Shown in pieces: positions 60,219 to 64,000 of a DNA stretch of 64,000 nt (positions are counted from its first letter, which is position 1; each line of letters opens with the position of its first letter). The DNA is from Bradysia coprophila (lineage: Eukaryota > Arthropoda > Insecta > Diptera > Sciaridae), in NCBI RefSeq assembly GCF_014529535.1, contig NW_023503493.1, positions 17,950,001 through 18,014,000 on the forward strand, given 5' to 3'. The notes under the pieces are model-generated. The model was not told the DNA's origin and searched no databases. It was given only the letters and a program-made list of their open reading frames with translations. Position numbers and translations under genes: made by a program.

Positions 60219-63200
60219 ATGTGCGCTCAAAAGGTGGAAAATCATGACAGTGAAAATTTGAATCGCGGCCAGTGGGCTTCTAAAACCGAATTTATTTTGT
60301 CGTGCCTTGGGTATATTTAGTATTTAAATCAGTTGTAGTTCAAGTGTTGAAAATCTGTTGTTTTTTTGTAGCTATGCTATCGGCATTGGCAACGTATGGA
60401 GGTTTCCTTATTTATGTTACAGAAACGGTGGAGGTATTTATAGTAGTTCATTTGAGTTTTTCTTTAAATCATTGTTTGTTTGCCGTTCAGGTGCTTTTCT
60501 CATTCCCTACCTGTTAATGTTGTTTTTTTGTGGAATACCCTTGTTTTTTATGGAAACATGTTTGGGACAATTTGCCAGTACCGGATGCATCAGCATGTTC
60601 AAAATAACACCAATTTTCAAAGGTATGTCCATCCACTTATTCTCTCATTCATCACCAAGCCGATGAACAAAATTTGTTCGATACTTACAGGAGTGGGCAT
60701 TGCCATAATGATCGTGAATTTAGTTACTTTGACCTACTTCAACATAATCATTGCATATCCAGTTATTTTTATGCTTAAATCGTGGAGTGCTGTTCTTCCA
60801 TGGCAAGAGTGTAACAACCAATGGAACACAATAAATTGTATTCAGGTTCATTGCAAATTTGCTCGGTGACAAATTGAAATCGAAATAAGTTCCTGTCTAT
60901 TTCTCAGATTACGAGTCAAAATAATGGTGCCAATCATACAAATCAACTGCCGTTTAAAACACCAGCTGACGAGTTTTTCCAGTAATTAACATTTGACTTA
61001 TCTATGTTATGTAATGAACATGTTAGTCCGGTGATGACTGTACCTAGAACTGTGAATTGATAAGTACTCGTCGTGATCGACTAAACTCGACACGACAGAT
61101 CCAATTATGCTTCTTAGTACTCAACAGAAAATAACACTTGTTTGATCCGTGGTACAGTTCTTAAAAGTACCTGTAACATGACTGGGTACTTTCACAATAG
61201 GCTATCATCTGATACCTCGTTTCAAGACGTAGGTCCTTGTGTTACACTTTTAATTTCAATTTCTGTATAATTCAACAAACAGACAAATTAATTCTCTCAA
61301 GAGTCAAGAACTGTGTCTATTTACCAATATGTGGGAAATGAGCCAAAGAAATTCTATTTTTAATACAAACAGAAATTGGTACCAAAATAATTCTTTTCCA
61401 TTTGTGTGCATTATTAATTCAGATGCAGCGCTTTGATGTGTTGATTGTATAAAATTGACTTAACTCTTTCAAAGTCAAGGTATGACAATAATCAGCACGA
61501 TGCAAACAAATGCTGGTGGGAAAGCACTCCACTGTTGTTGACTGAGTTAATTTAAAATTTAATAAATAAAACGACACCTTCAACAATCACTTCTATCACT
61601 TCAAGCATGAGTGGTACTCAAAATAGAGTACTGAAACGGGACAGTGTATCGAACAAATTTTTACACTGAAAAAAAAAATTGGAAACTATTTTAGTACAAA
61701 ATAGTAATCTCTTTGACAGGTGTCATTCGAAGCACTTTTGCTTGAAGTGCGTTGCTCTTTACCTATGAATCAGTATTTATGTTGGCTCACACATCACCGT
61801 TTACAATTTTCTTTTTAGCAATGAAATTTTGAAAATATCAAGTGGCATTGATAATTTGGGTGGAATCGTGTGGTCGGTCTTTTGGGCTGACTTGCTTGTT
61901 TGGGTAATAGTTTATTTTTGCATCATGAAGGGAGTCAAATCGGTACGGCATATTCTTAGGCTAAAGATTTTTATTTTATTTACCAATTTTTCCGTTACAT
62001 TAGGTCGGAAAAGTTGTGTATTTCACTGCAACTTTTCCATTCATTATACTCGCAATACTTTTAGTGAGGGGAGTGACGTTACCAGGTTGGATTTTTTTTT
62101 CGAATCAGTAAAAACATTTAAAAAAAATTTGTCGAATTTCACAGGCGCAATGGATGGAATTAAATTTTATTTGATGCCAAAGTGGAGCGAATTACTGAAC
62201 TTAAAAGTATGGGCAGATGCAGCTCTGCAAATATTTTTTTCGTTGGGTCCAGGATGGGGTGGAATTGTAAATATGGCCAGCTACAATCCCTTTCGAAACA
62301 ATACAAAATGGTAAAATTTAATTGGACGTGTGTTACAGTGTACGGTGCATCTTATGTTTCAAATTTTAGGGACTCTATTATTGTGCCTGTTGTTAACAGT
62401 GCCACGAGCATCTTCGCTGGTTTTGTTGTGTTTTCCGTTTTGGGATTTATGTCATGTTGGTTATCCAATAAGATGTACAGTTCAGAATCGGTGTACTCCG
62501 TTCACATGATATTTAAAGAATTTGATTGGATTTTCCTTCTGAATTCTTAAAACTTATTTATCATGTGAACGGGATCGGAATCGTGTGAACTTTACATTAA
62601 AAGATTAAGTAGAAACAAAACCCGTTTTTCGTTTTTTATTTTGATAGTTAAAACTGGTCAAGACATTGATAAAGTGGCAACTGGTGGTCCTGGCTTATCG
62701 TTCGTTACGATGCCTTTAGCGCTGACAATGATGCCCTTTCCTCAATTGTGGTCCTTTCTATTTTTCTTCATGCTATTTTTATTGGGCCTTGATACCGTTG
62801 TAAGTATGATGTCAATTTGTTTAAGAAAATATTCAATAACGAGACATAAAGTTCATTTAAAAACATATGCTAGCGGTCATCCGTGAGATACATCAGTTTA
62901 TTCACAATTCACTTTCATAAATTAAGAAATGTCGTAACAATATCGTACCTGTCTTTAACCACTTAAAGTCTTGAGTCAAAACTATATAGTCAACGAGCTG
63001 CTCATCATCATTTATAAAATTTGTCGTATAATCTACACAATCGAATCATACCAATCGCGTGTGGAAATTCACGCTATCCGCGGTATCCTGGATACCGGGA
63101 AGTTTTCAGAAAAATTCTTTAGATACCGGGAAATCGAAAAGATCGGTAAAAATATGTCGCGAAAAATCAAATTTACGATTTTAGATACCGGGAAATTTGA

Positions 63201-64000
63201 CTCGGATACCGGGAAGAAAACAAAATTTCCACACGCGATACCAATCCTGAATCTATTTGGAGAACTCTTCTCGTTTCAGTTTGTACAGTTGGAAGCAGTT
63301 TTATCGTCTATAATGGATGAATGCCAGATGTTACGATCGCACAAATCAAAAGTGTTTCTCGTGTCTATTTTTCTGATATTCATAGCATCGATTCCATGTA
63401 CAACGGAGGTAAGACACTGAATCATTTTGTCATCACATTGACATCAACATTGTCGCTGTAGGGCGGAATGTATGTTCTGCAACTTCTCGATTGGTATGCA
63501 GCTTCAATATCAGTCATTTTAATTTGCTTTCTCGAATTACTGTGTGTTTGCTGGTTTTATGGAATCGATCGATTCGTTCGTGACATTGAATTTATGCTCA
63601 ATGCAAAATTGCATTGGTGGTGGCAAGTTTGCTGGAAATATATCACACCGACTATATTGATGGTATGTTGTACAACGATGGCATTGAAGAATTAAAACTT
63701 TTCTTTTAAATGTTAATTTTTCTACCGCTTTCAGTTCATTTTCGTTACGTCCATAATATACAATTCGAATGTTACATACAATGGCGTGTAAGTTTTGCAT
63801 TCAATTTTTAGCCCCGTACGAAGTACGAAGGGGCTTATAGGATTACGATGCCGTGTGTAATTGATGGAATTCGAAGCAGACGGTAAGGGCATAGTGTTTG
63901 CCTATGTTCATAGATAACGAATCCGCAATAAAAATTTTGTCTGTCCGTCTGTCCGTCTGTCCGTCTGTCCGTCTGTCACGTCGATATCTTGAGTAAATCA
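60219..64000 (+). CDS. SLC6-family Na+/Cl--dependent neurotransmitter or amino-acid transporter, 3' end outside window
   Basis: Exons are 60219-60310, 60372-60433, 60491-60622, 60691-60845, 60908-60981, 61819-61942, 62004-62085, 62145-62310, 62370-62455, 62648-62799, 63280-63408, 63462-63662 and 63735-63787. All phases agree, giving 502 aa so far. TM1 holds [20 protein letters not shown] (31-50) with Gly where amine transporters have Asp, so a glycine, GABA or amino-acid substrate is likely. TM3 has TYFNIIIAY (110-118). The EL2 cysteines are C136 and C145, with an NHT glycosylation site at 155. [14 protein letters not shown] leads to TM4. TM6 is [18 protein letters not shown] (271-288), TM8 carries [14 protein letters not shown], and TM10 is [16 protein letters not shown]. 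The usual LGLDS of the Na2 site is LGLDT here. About 80-120 residues (TM11 end, TM12, tail) lie to the right. The ATG is the first in frame after a possible acceptor at 60191, so an earlier start exon is possible. Confidence 0.93.
60982..61818 (+). other. Transporter intron 5
   Basis: This 837-bp intron holds a second copy of the dispersed repeat at about 61621-61753. Nothing else is recognised. Confidence 0.65.
61621..61753. repeat. Dispersed repeat, copy 2
   Basis: It shares AAATAGAGTACTGAAAC and GCACTTTTGCTTGAAGTGCG with 57549-57660. The last motif is itself a short hairpin (AAGCACTTTTGCTTGAAGTGC type). Confidence 0.65.
62800..63279 (+). other. Transporter intron 10
   Basis: This 480-bp intron contains the short element at 63056-63237. 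The long frame across it (62971-63420) is a chance read-through joined to exon 11. Confidence 0.75.
63056..63237. mobile_element. 182-bp inverted-repeat element with 8-bp target duplication
   Basis: The ends are CGCGTGTGGAAATT and its inverse AATTTCCACACGCG (one extra A inside). They are flanked by direct ATACCAAT at 63048-63055 and 63238-63245. The core carries four GATACCGGGAA motifs. The 8-bp duplication suggests hAT-type mobilisation, though the end sequence is not the common CAG type. Confidence 0.85.
63788..64000 (+). other. Transporter intron 13 start, with dispersed repeat
   Basis: The donor GTAAGT at 63788 opens an intron that runs off the window. From about 63812 it enters a repeat-like segment, AGCCCCGTACGAAGTACGAA then GGGGCTTATAGGATTACGAT. 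Confidence 0.7.
63939..63977. repeat. GTCTGTCC tandem repeat
   Basis: GTCTGTCC repeats about five times before CACGTCGATATCTTGAG, probably as part of the dispersed repeat that begins at about 63812. Confidence 0.9.

Noticed and set aside
62971..63420. Plus-strand frame of 149 codons
   Set aside because: It is a read-through of intron 10, including a mobile element, into exon 11 of the transporter. The splice acceptor at 63278-63279 and phase show the true boundary.

Overview
This is a stretch of an AT-rich animal genome, almost certainly an insect. All coding regions I can rebuild are split by GT-AG introns. They include an insect-type urate oxidase, an SLC6 transporter and a neuropeptide-like prohormone. 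The very high load of short inverted-repeat elements, satellite DNA and hairpins would fit a lower dipteran such as a fungus gnat, but that placement is inference.

Layout. 1-1261 is a satellite array of about eight 146-bp units. 2527-11648 (+) is urate oxidase (five exons, 321 aa, C-terminal SKL peroxisome signal). 17750-21405 (+) is a secreted CUB-domain protein of two exons and 770 aa, carrying 16 tandem QFP[VA]NG hexapeptides. 25423-32459 (-) is a four-exon gene for a 231-aa secreted precursor that looks like a neuropeptide or prohormone (dibasic sites, two cysteines, C-terminal IRFLG). 41542-56720 (-) is a seven-exon gene for a 429-aa coiled-coil protein with an acidic tail that I cannot name. 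A possible small secreted-peptide gene (+) lies in one of its introns at 43271-43557. 60219 to the right edge (+) is an SLC6 neurotransmitter/amino-acid transporter, with 13 exons in view and the 3' end outside the window.

The genes do not form an obvious pathway; this is an ordinary eukaryotic gene neighbourhood. The CUB gene and the prohormone gene converge. The coiled-coil gene and the transporter diverge from a 3.5-kb gap.

Most of the remainder is intron and intergenic DNA filled with non-autonomous mobile elements. They include a 1399-bp hAT-type element with a perfect 8-bp target duplication, and a 182-bp element with an 8-bp duplication inside a transporter intron. A 1016-bp element with many AGGTCA half-sites is nested in another short element, with a 5-bp duplication. 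There are at least six foldback palindromes of 390-1120 bp, several smaller hairpins and two tandem satellites. Exon borders were derived by hand from frame continuity and splice signals.
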